Below, in pieces: positions 1 through 11,775 of a stretch of 30,572 bases of DNA (positions are counted from its first letter, which is position 1; each line of letters opens with the position of its first letter). The notes beneath the pieces were generated by a model that saw only the letters and a list, made by a program, of their open reading frames with translations, did not search any database and had not been told where the DNA came from. The position numbers and the translations under genes are program-made. The stretch is from Xylaria sp. FL1777. Lineage: Eukaryota > Ascomycota > Sordariomycetes > Xylariales > Xylariaceae. The stretch spans positions 1 through 30,572 of the forward strand of contig MU400863.1 of the NCBI GenBank assembly GCA_022578965.1, written 5' to 3'.

Positions 1-95
<95 letters not shown>

Positions 96-113
96 CCTTC
101 TTTTTTTTTTTCC
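1..113. repeat. Poly-T / pyrimidine tract opening the window
   Basis: The window begins with 95 consecutive T. The tract then continues as pure pyrimidine to position 113, with only five C. The window closes with a run of 62 A, so the two ends look like inverted homopolymers. Such a tract could be a poly(A) tail of a reverse-transcribed element inserted in minus orientation, an expanded simple repeat, or an assembly-edge artefact. The sequence alone does not decide between these. Confidence 0.95.
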
Positions 114-983
114 TAAGATCTATACTAACATAAGCTAGCTTAATGCTTTTTTGCTTTTTTTTATTACAGCTGCTATTTTTATTATAGCTTTTTAAACTCT
201 TTAGTATATTATAAGCTTTTTTAATATACTTTTGTTTTTTTTGTTATAAGCGCTTTTGCTTATAAGATTTTTTGCTTATATAACTTATATAGCTATAAGC
301 CTTTTTGTTTCTTTGCTTGTTTTTTTTTATTTTATTTATATTTAATTTCTTTAAAAAAAACCTTATTGTTATATTACTTATGTATACTTAACTTATATGT
401 TTTTTTAAGCATTGTTTTATGCTATATTACTAACAAAGCAATAAATATAAAAGCATAACTTTTTTTTGCTAATAACTTTATTTTTAATATTAGTAGCATT
501 ATTATTAATATAAGCAGCAAGCTAAAAAAGTACTGCTTTAAAAAAAAATAAAATTTTACTATATACTTTATATAAAATATTTTACGTTAAATTATTACTA
601 ATTTTAGTTTTTTTATAAAAATGTTTTTAGATTATATAATATTTTTTAAGCACTATAAAGCAAAAATAAGTTTTATGCATAATATACGTTATTTTTTTGG
701 TTGTTTTTTTATTTATATTGTTTTAGCGCTTTTTTTTTCTTACTACAAAACTTTTGCTTATTATTTCTATTGTTTTTTTGTTTGTATAGAATTTATAGCT
801 TATTGCTAACGCAAAGAAAATATAAGTTTTATATTTTATTAAACGTTAACAAAAACTTATTTACTGTTTTAAAAGTATTTAAGTTAGCGCTTTTATAAAG
901 CTATAACTTAGCTAGTTTTAAAAAATACTTTTTAATACTATAAGCTTAGTAATAACTATTTTTTTTTTAAAGCTTTTATTTAT
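114..983. other. Gene-free AT-rich DNA
   Basis: No gene is seen. The stretch is T-rich in its first half and dense in TAA, TAG and TTA. Two overlapping short open frames at 621-898 encode almost only Phe, Tyr, Leu, Ile and Cys. They lack any recognisable motif and are what T-rich DNA gives by chance. Words such as TAAGC, AGCTATAA and GCTTATA recur, which is the usual look of C-to-T mutated fungal repeats. Confidence 0.75.
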
Positions 984-1103
984 AATAAATCAATATTATT
1001 TTATATAAAAAAGACTTAATTTATTAGCTTAAAAAAAGCAAAAATGCAAGCTAACATTGTTTGTTATGCTATAAACAATATTTATGCATTAAAGAAAACT
1101 AAA
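984..1103 (+). repeat. Repeat A fragment (partial copy)
   Basis: This segment matches 28959-29063 just upstream of the second full copy of repeat A. Both contain AAATCAATATTATT followed about 40 bases later by CTTAAAAAAAGCAAAAAT. The TCA triplet, which is very rare in this window, is kept at the same place in both (990 and 28965). Differences are mostly A/G and C/T. A short inverted pair (ATTGTTT and AAACAAT) lies at about 1057-1080. Only this fragment of the family is visible here; the rest is deleted or too diverged to follow. Confidence 0.6.
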
Positions 1104-4100
1104 CGTAATTAATACTTTGTTTTTTTAAAAAATAAATCTATAGTTATAAAACAAGTAAACATATATATAAAATTTGCGCTATAAATAAAACACTATAAAA
1201 TATAAGATGTTTAATAAAAAACTGCAAAAACTGCAATCTATAATATAAGCAAAGAAATATTGCTTATACTAAAATAATAAATGCAAAAAATAAAAAACTA
1301 GAATTTATTGCTATTAGTAATAGCAGGTATATTAATAATAATAAATGCTAAAAATAGCTATGCAAATATAATAAATTTAATTAAAAACTAATGCATGTTT
1401 AAATAATGTTTTAATTAAAGAATAAATTAAAGCAAGTTTAAAAAAATAAAACTATATAAATATTTAAAGGTAAAAAAGTGTTTATATAAACTAAAACATA
1501 AAAAATATATAGCATAATAAAAGTAAACAATAAAAAATAGCAGTAAACAAATATAAAACCTAGAACTAGCCTTAATATAATAAAAGCTCTAGTAAAAATC
1601 TTAAAACTTAGTTATATTATATTTAACTAATAATTTTTTAAAGATTTTAAAGCTATAGTTTCTTTTTGTTTTTTATACGTAAAAATATTTTGGTTTATTT
1701 ATGCCTATTAAGCCGCTATATAATCTAGGACTTTTTTAGCTATTAAGTTATTATATATATAATTATATTATAAGTAACTATTATAAACTAATAGTTTAAC
1801 TTTATACGTGCTAGCTTAAGTAATAATAGCTTAAGCTTAAATATAAGCTAATATTCATTTAATACTTAAGGAGTATTTTTAAAGTAGTTATATAAAAAAA
1901 GGTTATTTTTTTTAGTATTTAGATGCTAAAACATATATTTTTAATTCTTTACTATTTGCTATATACTTAGAATTTTCTTTAGCTTTTATTAAATAAACTT
2001 AGCATAAAAAATTATTATGCCTTTAGTACTAGTTTTTTTTATAGCTTTATAAAACAAACGTTAACTATATAGCTGTTTTATTATAAAAATTAGTTAATCC
2101 GGTTAATAAGCGCTTTTTTATAACATAATTAATATTTATTTTACTACGCAGTAATTGTTTTATTTTTTAGAAATACTTTTATAGCTAAACTATAAGTATG
2201 CTTAATATATGCTATGCTTTTTTTAATAACTTTATATATAAGCTAACATAATTAGCGCACAAACTACTAAAATTAGCGCTTAGATTATTTATAGCAGCAC
2301 TAATAAGTTAGCGCTTATAACAAGCTTTACATATTTTATTTTAACTATTAAGCTTTTCTTTTTTTTTTTTTTTTTTTTTTTAGCTTAGAATTTTTATTTA
2401 TAGCATTAATACATTAGCTGTTATACTATTTAACTAATTATAACACCTTTAAAAAAAGCAGCAATATATAAATTTGTTTGTTTTTTAGTTTTAAATCTTA
2501 TAATATTTAATTAGTAAAACAAAGCTTAGTTAAATCTTTAATAAGTTTTGCACTATTTTTTCTGTTTAAGTATATAAGCTGCTTTAATACTATAAGCTCT
2601 TTTTAAAATTTAAAGGAATAAACTTAGCAAAAAGCATATAACAAAAAAATGATATGCTATAATAAAGCATTTTTGTTAAACTTTTTAAAATTAATATTAA
2701 GCTAATCTTAGTTATAACACTTTGCTAAATAAACTAAAAGTAAATACTTTTATATAACTAAATGCAGTTTAATTACTTTTTGTTGTAAAGTTTTTATAAT
2801 ATTTTTTAAGGCCGAAGTATATTTAAGTAAAAAAGCCTTTATTATGCTAGCTAAAAATTTTCCTATAATTAGCAGCTATTTTTATTAAAAGAAATAAAAA
2901 AACAAACAAATAAACGCAAAATAAATAGTTTTTTTAGCTTTAAAAGCAAATAACTAAAATATATTATATTAAGTAATACTGCTAAAACTAGCAATAATTG
3001 CTTTTGTATGCTTAAACTTAATAAGCTTTTAAACTGTTTATATTTGTTTTTGTTTTTAATAAATTGCTAAAAAAAGTTTTTTAAAAAGTGCTTATATGCT
3101 TTTGTTTATATTTAAAATCGTAAAACAATTGTTTATATAAGTAGTAGTAATAAATAATCTATTAATTATACTAGCTAACTTTTTATTATTTTTTTTTATA
3201 AAGCAAACAAATTTTTTATGCTTTAGCAAAAGCAGTTCTTTTATATTTTACTGCTATATAAACTCTTTTAATACTTATAGTTTTAATATAATTAGCAAAA
3301 ATGCAAAAAATATATTAAATGTTTTATTAGTTTACTATAGTTTAACAGTAATTAATAAAGCATAACTAAGTTTTTTAACTATTATATTTGTTTATTTATT
3401 ACTAATAATTAATTTAAAAGAAATTAAAAATATTACTTAAAGTATATATTTAAGTTAATTATATAAAGACTTTTAATGCTAAAAAAAAAAAAAAAAAAAA
3501 TGCTAGCTTAATTTAAGCTAGCTAACTAAAAGCTAAAAATTAAAAAGCTATTTTTTTTACTTTGCTTGCTATAATACAAGCAAAAAACATGCTTAGTATA
3601 TATTAAAGTTATAACTGCAAAAAATATAAATATAGCGTGCACTAAAGAATTTTTTTAAAACTATTGCTATTTTTAAGTAGCTTTTTATTTTGTAAATGCA
3701 GTAATAACTTAATGCTATAACTGCTAAAAATAAAGCTACTAAGCTAGCATATATAAAAACAAGCAAAAATGCAACTAGTGCAAATTTTTAAAATATGCTA
3801 AAAATAAAGCAAACTTATGCTTTATATAAACTAAAAAAAAAACAGCTAAATGCTTTTTTTATTAAAGCAACTATTTAGCTTAAGCAATAAAATGCTTAAA
3901 AGCTATTTAAATATGCAAGCTAGCTAAAAACGCTTTTATTTATTGCTTTATATAATTTATAATAAAGCTAACTTAAACTTAATTATGCATTAATGCTACT
4001 ATAAAAATGCTATATAAACAAATAACTAACAATTTAATAAGCAAAAATATTATTTGCTTAAAGGGTTGCTTACTAAAAAAAACTGCACTAATAACTGTGC

Positions 4101-5645
4101 AAAAAACAAGATTGCAAACTATTGCTAATATGCTAAAGCTTTAAAACTAGCTTAAAGAAAACTTGTTTACGGACTGCTAGCGTACAGTTTAAATAACAAA
4201 AAGCTACGTTTGTGCAGCAAGCAAAAACGCAAGCAGCAAAAGCAATAATATTAAATAAAAATTAAATAACACAATTTTTAAGCAATAACGCTTAATACAA
4301 TTAGCTAAAAAAAAAATATAAAATATAGTAGCAAGTAATTAATAAAAACGTTTTTATTTAGCTTTAGCACAATTTTTATTTACGTAAAAAATTAAATTAC
4401 TTTTAGCATAGCTTTTTAAAGCTATTAGTTTTAAGTAATATAATATATATAGAAACTTTTTTTTTATTTTAATTTTTTAAGCTAAATTAAAGCTAAAGCA
4501 TATATTTAGTATTAAAACATTTAAATTATTTTTAAGCAAAACTTTATTTTTACGTTTAATAAGTAATAATTAAAAGTTACTAAAAATTTTAATACTTGTT
4601 TAAATATTAAATCTTATAAAAAATAATGCTTTTTATAAAGCTAAACTATATTTAACTATATTTAGTTTATAAGCTATTTTGTTTTTTGCTTTAATATAAG
4701 CAGCTATAGCTTAGCTATATATATATATAGTAATTATAGTATTAAAATACTAAGTTTACTTTATTTTATTTATAACTATAATATATACATATAATACTAA
4801 AGCTTAATATTTAGCTTTTATTATAAATTAATATAGTTTGCTTTATAAAAATTTTATTATTGCTTAAGTTAAATATAAAACTTATAAAGGTTTTATTATT
4901 AAATAAAGCTAATCTAATAATAATTAGCTTACTTAGCTTATTTAAAACTTGCTATAATAGTAGCGCTTTATTGTTTTTAAATGCTAATAATATAAATAGC
5001 AAATTTTAAAATATAAAAAGCTTAAAATTATTATTAATAAGTTTAATATAGCTACGCTTAAAAATAGTTTTAAGTTTTTTTACGTTTATATTTATAGCAA
5101 AAGAATTAAATCTTTAAGCTATTATAATAAGCATAAGTATAGCATTTTTAAATTTATTAATATTTTATATATAGTTATATTATTTAATGTAGATTTTTTT
5201 TCCTTTAAGTGCTATTTGCTTTTGTATAAACATAAATTAAAGGTTTTTAGTTAATTTTAAAGCTTTTTTAAGCTTTGCAAAAAAAGCTACTGCTAGTTAA
5301 AAATATTAAGCTTTTAATAAACAGCCTTTTTGTTTAATTAAACCTAGTTAAAAAAAAGTATGTTCTAGTTATGCTTTATTTTTATTTTTGCATAATTTAA
5401 GTTTTTTTGCTAATTAAGCTTTTAATTTATTAATAGTTATATTTTTATTAGTGCTATTAGCATTATAATTATTAATATTAACTATATTAATATTTTTTAA
5501 ATTCTTAACTTAACTAAGAGTTAATTTTTATGCTTAACTTTTTTTAAAAAAATAACTTTGCTGCTTTTTTTTTGTAAAAAGTAATAAGTTTATATTAAAA
5601 AAACTTTATAATAGCTATTTTTGTTTTTACTAGTAAATTATAAAG
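1104..5645. other. Gene-free decayed AT-rich DNA, 4.5 kb
   Basis: I see no gene, RNA or clear tandem array. Homopolymers include about 23 T at 2359-2381 and about 20 A at 3480-3500. Position 4150-4240 is a little richer in G and C than its surroundings (for example ACGGACTGCTAGCGTACAG), so it may be a less mutated relic. A (TA)n-type stretch lies near 4710-4730. The rest is the same TAAGC/AGCTA-rich texture, consistent with repeats mutated past recognition. Confidence 0.7.
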
Positions 5646-5765
5646 CTAGCTAAACAATTAGCTAAATAGTTAGCTAAGCAATTAACTAAATAATTAACTA
5701 AGCAGTTAACTAAATAGTTAATTAAGCAATTAGCTAAATAATTAACTAAGCAGTTAATTAAATAT
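5646..5765 (+). repeat. 12-bp tandem array with 24/48-bp higher order
   Basis: Ten units of exactly 12 bp with consensus TTARCTAARYAR run without indels; the last nine start at 5658, 5670, 5682, 5694, 5706, 5718, 5730, 5742 and 5754. The second half of the unit alternates strictly between AAATAR and AAGCAR, giving a 24-bp period. The final base of the half-unit (G, A, A, G) repeats with a 48-bp period. Read as codons from the TTA, the GC-containing units are Leu-Thr-Lys-Gln and the others end in TAG or TAA. A former tetrapeptide repeat in which CAG/CAA became stops is therefore possible, but a non-coding minisatellite explains it equally well. Confidence 0.9.
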
Positions 5766-7524
5766 TTTTTAATTTATTCTAAAATATTAAAGTACTAATA
5801 ATAGCGCAAATTGCTTTTATTGCTAAATTTATTATAAAAAGCTTTAGCTTTTAATAAAGCGCTAACTATATTACTTTTTTTTATACCTTTTTTCTTTATA
5901 ATGTTTAGTATATGTATGCTAGTAAAAACCTTTAGTGCTTTAAAAAGATTAGCTATAATATTGCTTATATTTGCTTTTTTTTTTTGTTTTTTATTCTTTG
6001 TTAATTCATTTTTTAGTGCTAAAAATGCTAGCTATTATTAAGCTTTTATAGCAGTATATTACCTAGCTTTTAAATTTATAGCAAAAAAAAAAAATAAAGC
6101 AAAAAATCCTGCTAGTATTAAATTTAGTATATTAATAATAACAAAAGCATTTTAAGCTAACGTTTTAGTGCTAAAAAATAAAAAAATACTACTTTTTCTT
6201 GCTATATTTTAATAACTTGTTATAGTGCTACTTTTTTTATGCATAAATACTAAGGCCGTTCTTAAAAAAAAACATAGCATAGAAATTTTTGTAGCGGTTT
6301 TTTAAAAGCGCTAAAAAAAGGATTTTTACAAATATGTTTTACGTAATAAGTTTAAGCGTTAGCTTTATTATAGCTATTTATAAAATAAGTGTGCTAATTA
6401 TAGCTTTAAGCTTTAGTAATAAAATATTAGCAGAATTTATGTTGTTTATTTATTGTGCTTTTTTATTTAAAGTAAATAAATCTTAATTAGCAAACAAAAG
6501 CATAAATAAATTATTTGTAAATTTTAGTAAAAAAAGCAGCATTAGCAGCAAACTAAGCTTTTAGCGTTTAATATTACGTTTTATATATTTTTTGGTTTGC
6601 TTTATATAAGCAGCGTTATATGTTATTAAATTAAATATTTCGCGTTTTTTAGCACAAATTTCTGCTTTTTTTTTATTTTATTTATTAAAAAAGCTATTAC
6701 TAAAGTTCTTTATAAGCTTTTAAGTATAGTTTTTTAGCAAAAAGCTAGCTTATTTAATAAAATATTAAAAAGCACTAAAAATATTAAAATATAGTTGCTT
6801 AACTAAAACATTATTAACTTTTTATTTTAAGCGAAATAAATAAAGGTTTATTTTTATTTTAAATTAATAGCTTTTAAAATAAGCTTTTAATAGCAATTAT
6901 TAAGTTCTAGCTTCGCTTAAAAAGATTTGTTTTATAATCTTTTATTACTTTTTTTATGTTTTTGCGAATACTAAATAACTAAGCAAATATTAAGCTAGCT
7001 TTTTTTATATAAAGCAACAAACTAATATAAGCTAAAAAACCTTTAGCAATTATTATAATAAGCAAAAATAAAATAAAATAGCTATAAATAATATTAGTTT
7101 CTTTTTTAACGTTTTTAAGCATAATACTTTTAACTTTATAATTATAGCATAATTATACAAAAGTTTTATTTTGCATTTTTTTGGCTATTTATAGCAATGC
7201 TGCTTAATAAAACAATAAATTAGCACTAAGCTTGCTTATTTAATTAATAAAGTTTTGCATTTCTTAAAGTTATTATTTTTAGAATTTATAAAAATAATAA
7301 AAAGATTATTTTTGTTTTTGTTTTTATTATTGTTTTTTTTTTGCTAAAAAACATTTTTTGCATTAAAAATAGAACTTACTTAAACTTTTAGCAACATATT
7401 ATAATAGCAAATAAAAGCAACTTTAGTTTACTAATAAAATAAACTAAGGTTAAATATTAAAAACAATAATCTTTTAAAATTAGCAAAAAAAAAAAAAGTA
7501 ATTAAATAAAAACTAAAAGTTATA
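5766..7524. other. Gene-free decayed AT-rich DNA
   Basis: No gene or tandem array is recognised. All frames carry frequent TAA/TAG. A few slightly GC-richer islets occur, for example around 6240-6310 (AGGCCGTTCTT, TAGCGGTTTT) and 6905-6920 (TAGCTTCGCTT). They match no motif I know. Confidence 0.65.
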
Positions 7525-7590
7525 AATAATAATAATAGTAATAGTAGTAGTACTAGCAGTAATAATAGCAGTAGTAATAGCAATAATGCA
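7525..7590 (+). repeat. Degenerate AAT/AGT/AGC triplet tract
   Basis: Twenty in-phase triplets, almost all AAT, AGT or AGC with one ACT, run from 7525 to 7587, followed by GCA and then TAA at 7591. In this phase they read as Asn and Ser with one Thr. This is one of the few places where a frame stays open through compositionally regular codons. It could be a decayed microsatellite, or the relic of an Asn/Ser-rich low-complexity protein segment. Differences among triplets are A/G and T/C changes, as expected for the mutational process seen elsewhere. Confidence 0.8.
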
Positions 7591-8104
7591 TAAAAATAAA
7601 TGTAAATAAGTTAAAGTATTATTATTAAAGCATAGCAATAATAGCTATAGCGTTTAAAAAGTGCAGCTAGTTTTATTAAGCCGTTTTAAAAAGAATATAT
7701 TAATTTATTATGTTATATTATTAATAAATCATTAAAAACAGTGAAATATATAGTTATGCTAATAATAGTGCATAAATATAATTAATTAATTAAAAGAGCT
7801 AAATAGCAAAAGTAATATATATAAAAAAAGTTAAAAATATAAACTAAAATATGTTAAAAAATATATAATGCTATTATATGTTAGTAAATTGCAAAAAATG
7901 CTTACTTTTTTTTGTATTCTTATTTATAGAAATATGTTTGTATATATATAAAAAAAATAAAACAGCTTACAAAAGTTTACAAAAAATCTATAGCTATATA
8001 TTAAAAAATTAATAAAAGTATTTAAAACATATACTTTTGTTATATATTTAACTTTTAAGTGTTGCTTTAATAAAAAAAAAAAAACTAGTAAAAAAAAAAG
8101 TAAT
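7591..8104. other. Gene-free AT-rich spacer
   Basis: No gene is seen. The stretch is A-rich and contains short TA runs and a few tracts of ten or more A near 8070-8100, which lead into repeat A copy 1. The exact left edge of that repeat is uncertain by tens of bases. Confidence 0.6.
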
Positions 8105-9600
8105 TAAATATAAAGCAAAATAAAAAGTAAAATTACAAAGGTTAATAATGCTAAAATAGCAGCAAAAAAAGCTTTATTAAAATATGCTTAATATATATTA
8201 TAAATATTGCCTTTTTTTATTATATAACTATTAATAAAAAAGCACTAAGTAATTATAAGTTTATAATGCTTTTTATATTTAGCAAAAATGTTAAGCTTAT
8301 ATTATATAGCTTTAGCTATACTATAGTTTTTAAAAAAAAAACATTTATTTTTATAGCTAAAATTAAAACAGTAATAATTTTAACTAAAAAATAACCTAAA
8401 TTAAAGAGCTAAATATATACAAAATAAAATAAAAAGTATAACTAAGTTATAAAAGTTCTATAAACTAAGTTAAAATACTAAAAAAAGCAATTTATTAGTA
8501 AAAAAACGCGTAATTTTTATTTTCTTTTTATTTTTTGTTTTACGCTAAAAAAACTATACTATGTGCTAATTTATTATAATGCTGCAATAAAAGCATTTTT
8601 TTTTTGAATGCAATATATATATATAATAATAACTTTTTATAAATTTTAAGCATATTAATAAACTATAATGCTTTTTTTATAAAGCAAATGTTTGTTTAAG
8701 GTTTAAAACTAGCTTATTTTTAAAGTGCAAAACTAAAAAAAAATTCTTAAGTTTTAATAACATTTTAATATTACAAAAACAAAAAAAAAGCAACGCATAT
8801 TTTATTTATTGCGTAATACTTACTATAATATATAAATTTAAAGCATAGTATAAGCTATAAATAAACTATATTGCGTTGTATTGCTGTACTTATGTGTAAG
8901 GGTTGCTTTGCTTTTGTTGTAACGCTTTACTTTAGAATAAAAGCAAAAAAAAGAAAAAAAAAAAAAAAAACAAAAGAAAACCAAGAAAACCAAAACGCAA
9001 AAGCAAGCTAAAAAAGCTACAAAAACAAAAAACCTAGTATACAAAATAAAACATATTATAAATAGCTTATTGCTTTATTTTTTTATAATATACGTGCTAA
9101 AAAAACAAAGTAAACTTTATAAGCTAAAACTTAATAAAAACAAAGTAATTATTAGCTATGCGTTTTTTGCTTTGTTTTTTTTTTAGCTAGTTAAAAATTA
9201 AAAGAATATTGCTAAGCTTTGCTTTAAAAAAAAGGCAGTATAAGCTATAATATAAACATTACATTGCGCTTTTTATAAAAATATAAAACTATAAAAAACT
9301 AAATAAGCTTATATGATTTAACGTTAAATTACTTAGTTATTTAGCTTTTATGCTACAAAAGTTAAAAAAAAGCAAAACTTTAACTAAAAAAAGAAAAAAA
9401 AGCTATAAAAAAAAAAAGTAACCTTACAAAAATCAAAAAGAAAATAAGTAATGTTTTTTTTTTTTTTTGCTTGTATAAGTAATGTAATATGTATTATATA
9501 TTATATTATTATATTTTATTATTGCTATTGCTTTAAAAAAAAGAAAAAAAAAACAAAAAAAAAACAAAAAGAAATAATATTATAGAAAATATTAGTTATA
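8105..9600 (+). repeat. Dispersed repeat A, copy 1 (about 1.5 kb)
   Basis: This block aligns in the same orientation with about 29045-30385. Shared landmarks in order are AGCTAAATATATACAAAA, TAATGCTTTTTTTATAAAGC, GTTGTAACGCTTT, the purine tract, AAAACGCAAAAGCAAGC, GCTTATATGATTTA and a final A/G-rich stretch. Copy 1 carries about 160 bp near 8190-8355 that copy 2 lacks. Most substitutions are C/T or G/A. From 8941 a plus-strand frame stays open to a TAG near 9185 and reads as a Lys/Gln/Ala/Thr-rich basic segment. Upstream in-frame TAAs (8920, 8938) could be mutated CAA or CGA codons. The antisense frame is also briefly open but only Phe/Cys-rich. This looks like a mutated transposable element, but no family-defining motif is visible. 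Confidence 0.85.
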
Positions 9601-11459
9601 AACTTTTTATTTTTTTGGCTTTATACTAAATAGCAATTTATTAAATGTACTGCTATATTATTTTTAAGCAAAAAATTATAGCGCATTTAAAAAGCTATGC
9701 TTATTAAAACTTAAAACCTAAAAAGCAACATTAAATCTTAAATATTATATGTTAATAATCTGCTTTTTTTTATATATAAAATAACTTTGCTATGTTTATA
9801 TTTTTATTACTAATTTTAGCTTTTATTTTATACTTAAAAAACCTGGTTTTTAATAAGCTAGCATATTAAAAGTGCTGCTATATAGCTTATTAAGCTATTA
9901 TAATATAGCAGTATTACTGCAGTTATTACAAATAAAAAAACCTATAATTTAAAAAGCAATTAAAGCATAATACTATAATTTTTATAAACTTATAGCAAAA
10001 AAGTATATAATATTAGCAGTTTTTTATTACTTGCGTAGTAAGCTTATAATTTAAAATAATATTAAGTGCAGTAGCTTTTCTAGCTTTTTTTTTTAATAAA
10101 GCTAAAGAACTATTAAAAGCTATACTACTAAAATTGCTTTATAGTAGCTATATAATAAAAACGTATTATTAGATTTTTACGTTTGTTTAAGTTTAGCTAA
10201 ATTAACTTTAAGCATAAAGGCCTTTTAGTAATTATGCAATTATAGCTATAAAAATAAGCAAGCTAAGCATAATAGCTAATTTAGCAATGCTATTATTTTT
10301 TATTTATAAGTATTAAAGTTTTTATTAAATAAAAGCTATAATAGTAAAGCTTATTATAGTATATTAGTTTTGTTAAAAAAAGAAAAATTACTAATGTTTA
10401 CTAAGAAGTTAAGCTAGCTAAAGCATAACAAAAAAACCTTACAAAAAAAAAAAAACGTTTTATTGCTGCAGTATATAAATAGCTTTTTGCAACAAAAAAA
10501 TAAAAGCTACTATAAATTGCGCTAATTTTATTAAAGCTATAATTTATACCTTTATTTAGCAGCAAAAAACGTAAAGCTATTAAATAGTTATAATAAAGCA
10601 AAAAAACATAATAAAAAAGTATAAAAAGTAGTACTAATTTTTTTATTAGTTATTAATGCTTTTTAAAGCTTGCTTTTTGTGCTTTAATAGCATTTAGGCT
10701 TATCTTTTTTAATAAAAGTATAATAATAGCTATTGCTTACAAAAAAAAGCACACTAAAACTAAAGAAATAAAATAGCAACGCTAATTAACTAGCGCTATG
10801 TTTTTTAAGCAAAAGCTATAGTTTTACTTAAGTTGCTTTAATTATAAGTTGCTTTAAAACCTTTATAACTAATAAAAATAGCATAAACAGCAGTAATAAT
10901 TTTAAAAAACGTAAACTTTAAAAAACTATAATTATAAAAATATGTTAGTTTATAGAATTGCTAAGTTAGCTATAAAACTAAATAGTTTTTAGTTTTAGCA
11001 AGCCTTTAAAAAAACGTTAAGCGTTTTAATGCATAATATTTTAAGGTTTATAAATCTTAAAGCAATAGATTTATTATTAGCAAAACTAAAGAAAAAAGTT
11101 AAATAAGCAAAAAAAGAAATAAATTAGCTAGTATAGCTGTTTTATTGCGTATGCTTAAAAAGAAAAAAATTATAAAAAGGAAAAAAAAAATAACCAAAAA
11201 AAAACAAAACAATTATTAAAAGTATAAAAAAGTATACAATATAGCAAATAAAATAATATATTTAAAACAACTAAAAGTAAAAAAAGTAACTTAAAGATTA
11301 AAAAAAATAAGTAATATATATAGCTTAAAAAGTATAAAATGTACTATATTTATTTATTTTAATAATAATTAAGCTTAACTAAATAAAACAGTTTATTATT
11401 ATTTAAAAAATAGCTATTTATTATTATTTAAAAAGCAACTGTTTTTTTTATATTTAAAA
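9601..11459. other. Gene-free decayed AT-rich DNA
   Basis: No gene is recognised. A 66-codon minus-strand open stretch at 10401-10601 is Phe/Tyr/Leu/Ser-rich, starts and ends arbitrarily, and has no motif, so I treat it as chance. The part around 11160-11330 is A-rich with AAAG/AAAC runs. I find no tandem structure. Confidence 0.65.
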
Positions 11460-11775
11460 CAAAACAGTAGTTCTTTATAAAGTATTATAAAATTGCAGTA
11501 TATAGCATTGTTTGTTTAGCATAAAAACATAAGTTTTTTTATTTGTATATTTATTACGCTTAGTGCTATTTAATGCTTAAGGCCATTTTTTTTTTTAAGT
11601 ATAGTGTTTAAAGCATGCATGTTGTTTTTTCTTTTTAGCAGCATTTCATATAAGTAGTAAGTCCAGGTTTGCTTGCTTTATAGCCGCATTTTATTAAGTA
11701 ATATTTTATTTGTATTCCTATTTAAAACAAAAAAAAAAAAGCTGTTTATTGTTTTAGCTAAAAGGCTTTTATAGC
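11460..11775 (+). repeat. Dispersed repeat B, copy 1
   Basis: About 315 bp match 17643-17955 in direct orientation. Shared words in order include TATATAGCATTGTTT, TATTACGCTTA, GCTATTTAATGCTTAA, TTTAAAGCA, GTTTGCTTGCTTTATAGC, CATTTTATTAAGTAATATTT and TTGTTTTAGCT. Copy 1 keeps more G and C (AGGCCATT, GTCCAGGTTTGC, TAGCCGCATT) where copy 2 has T or A. Copy 1 is therefore the less mutated one. There is no open frame, and the parent element is unknown. Confidence 0.85.

Noticed and set aside
621..898. Two overlapping plus-strand open stretches of 62 and 65 codons
   Set aside because: Composition is only Phe, Tyr, Leu, Ile and Cys from T-rich DNA. There are no motif, context or codon bias, and stops lie in all frames around them.
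8838..9044. Minus-strand open stretch of 68 codons inside repeat A copy 1, similar to the one at 29566-29790
   Set aside because: The similarity is explained by the DNA repeat itself. The protein is Phe/Cys-rich antisense of a purine tract, while the Arg-codon pattern favours the plus strand.
11655..11680. CCAGGTTTGC word in repeat B copy 1 considered as a second tRNA B box
   Set aside because: It does not continue as a T loop, and there is no paired acceptor stem at tRNA spacing.
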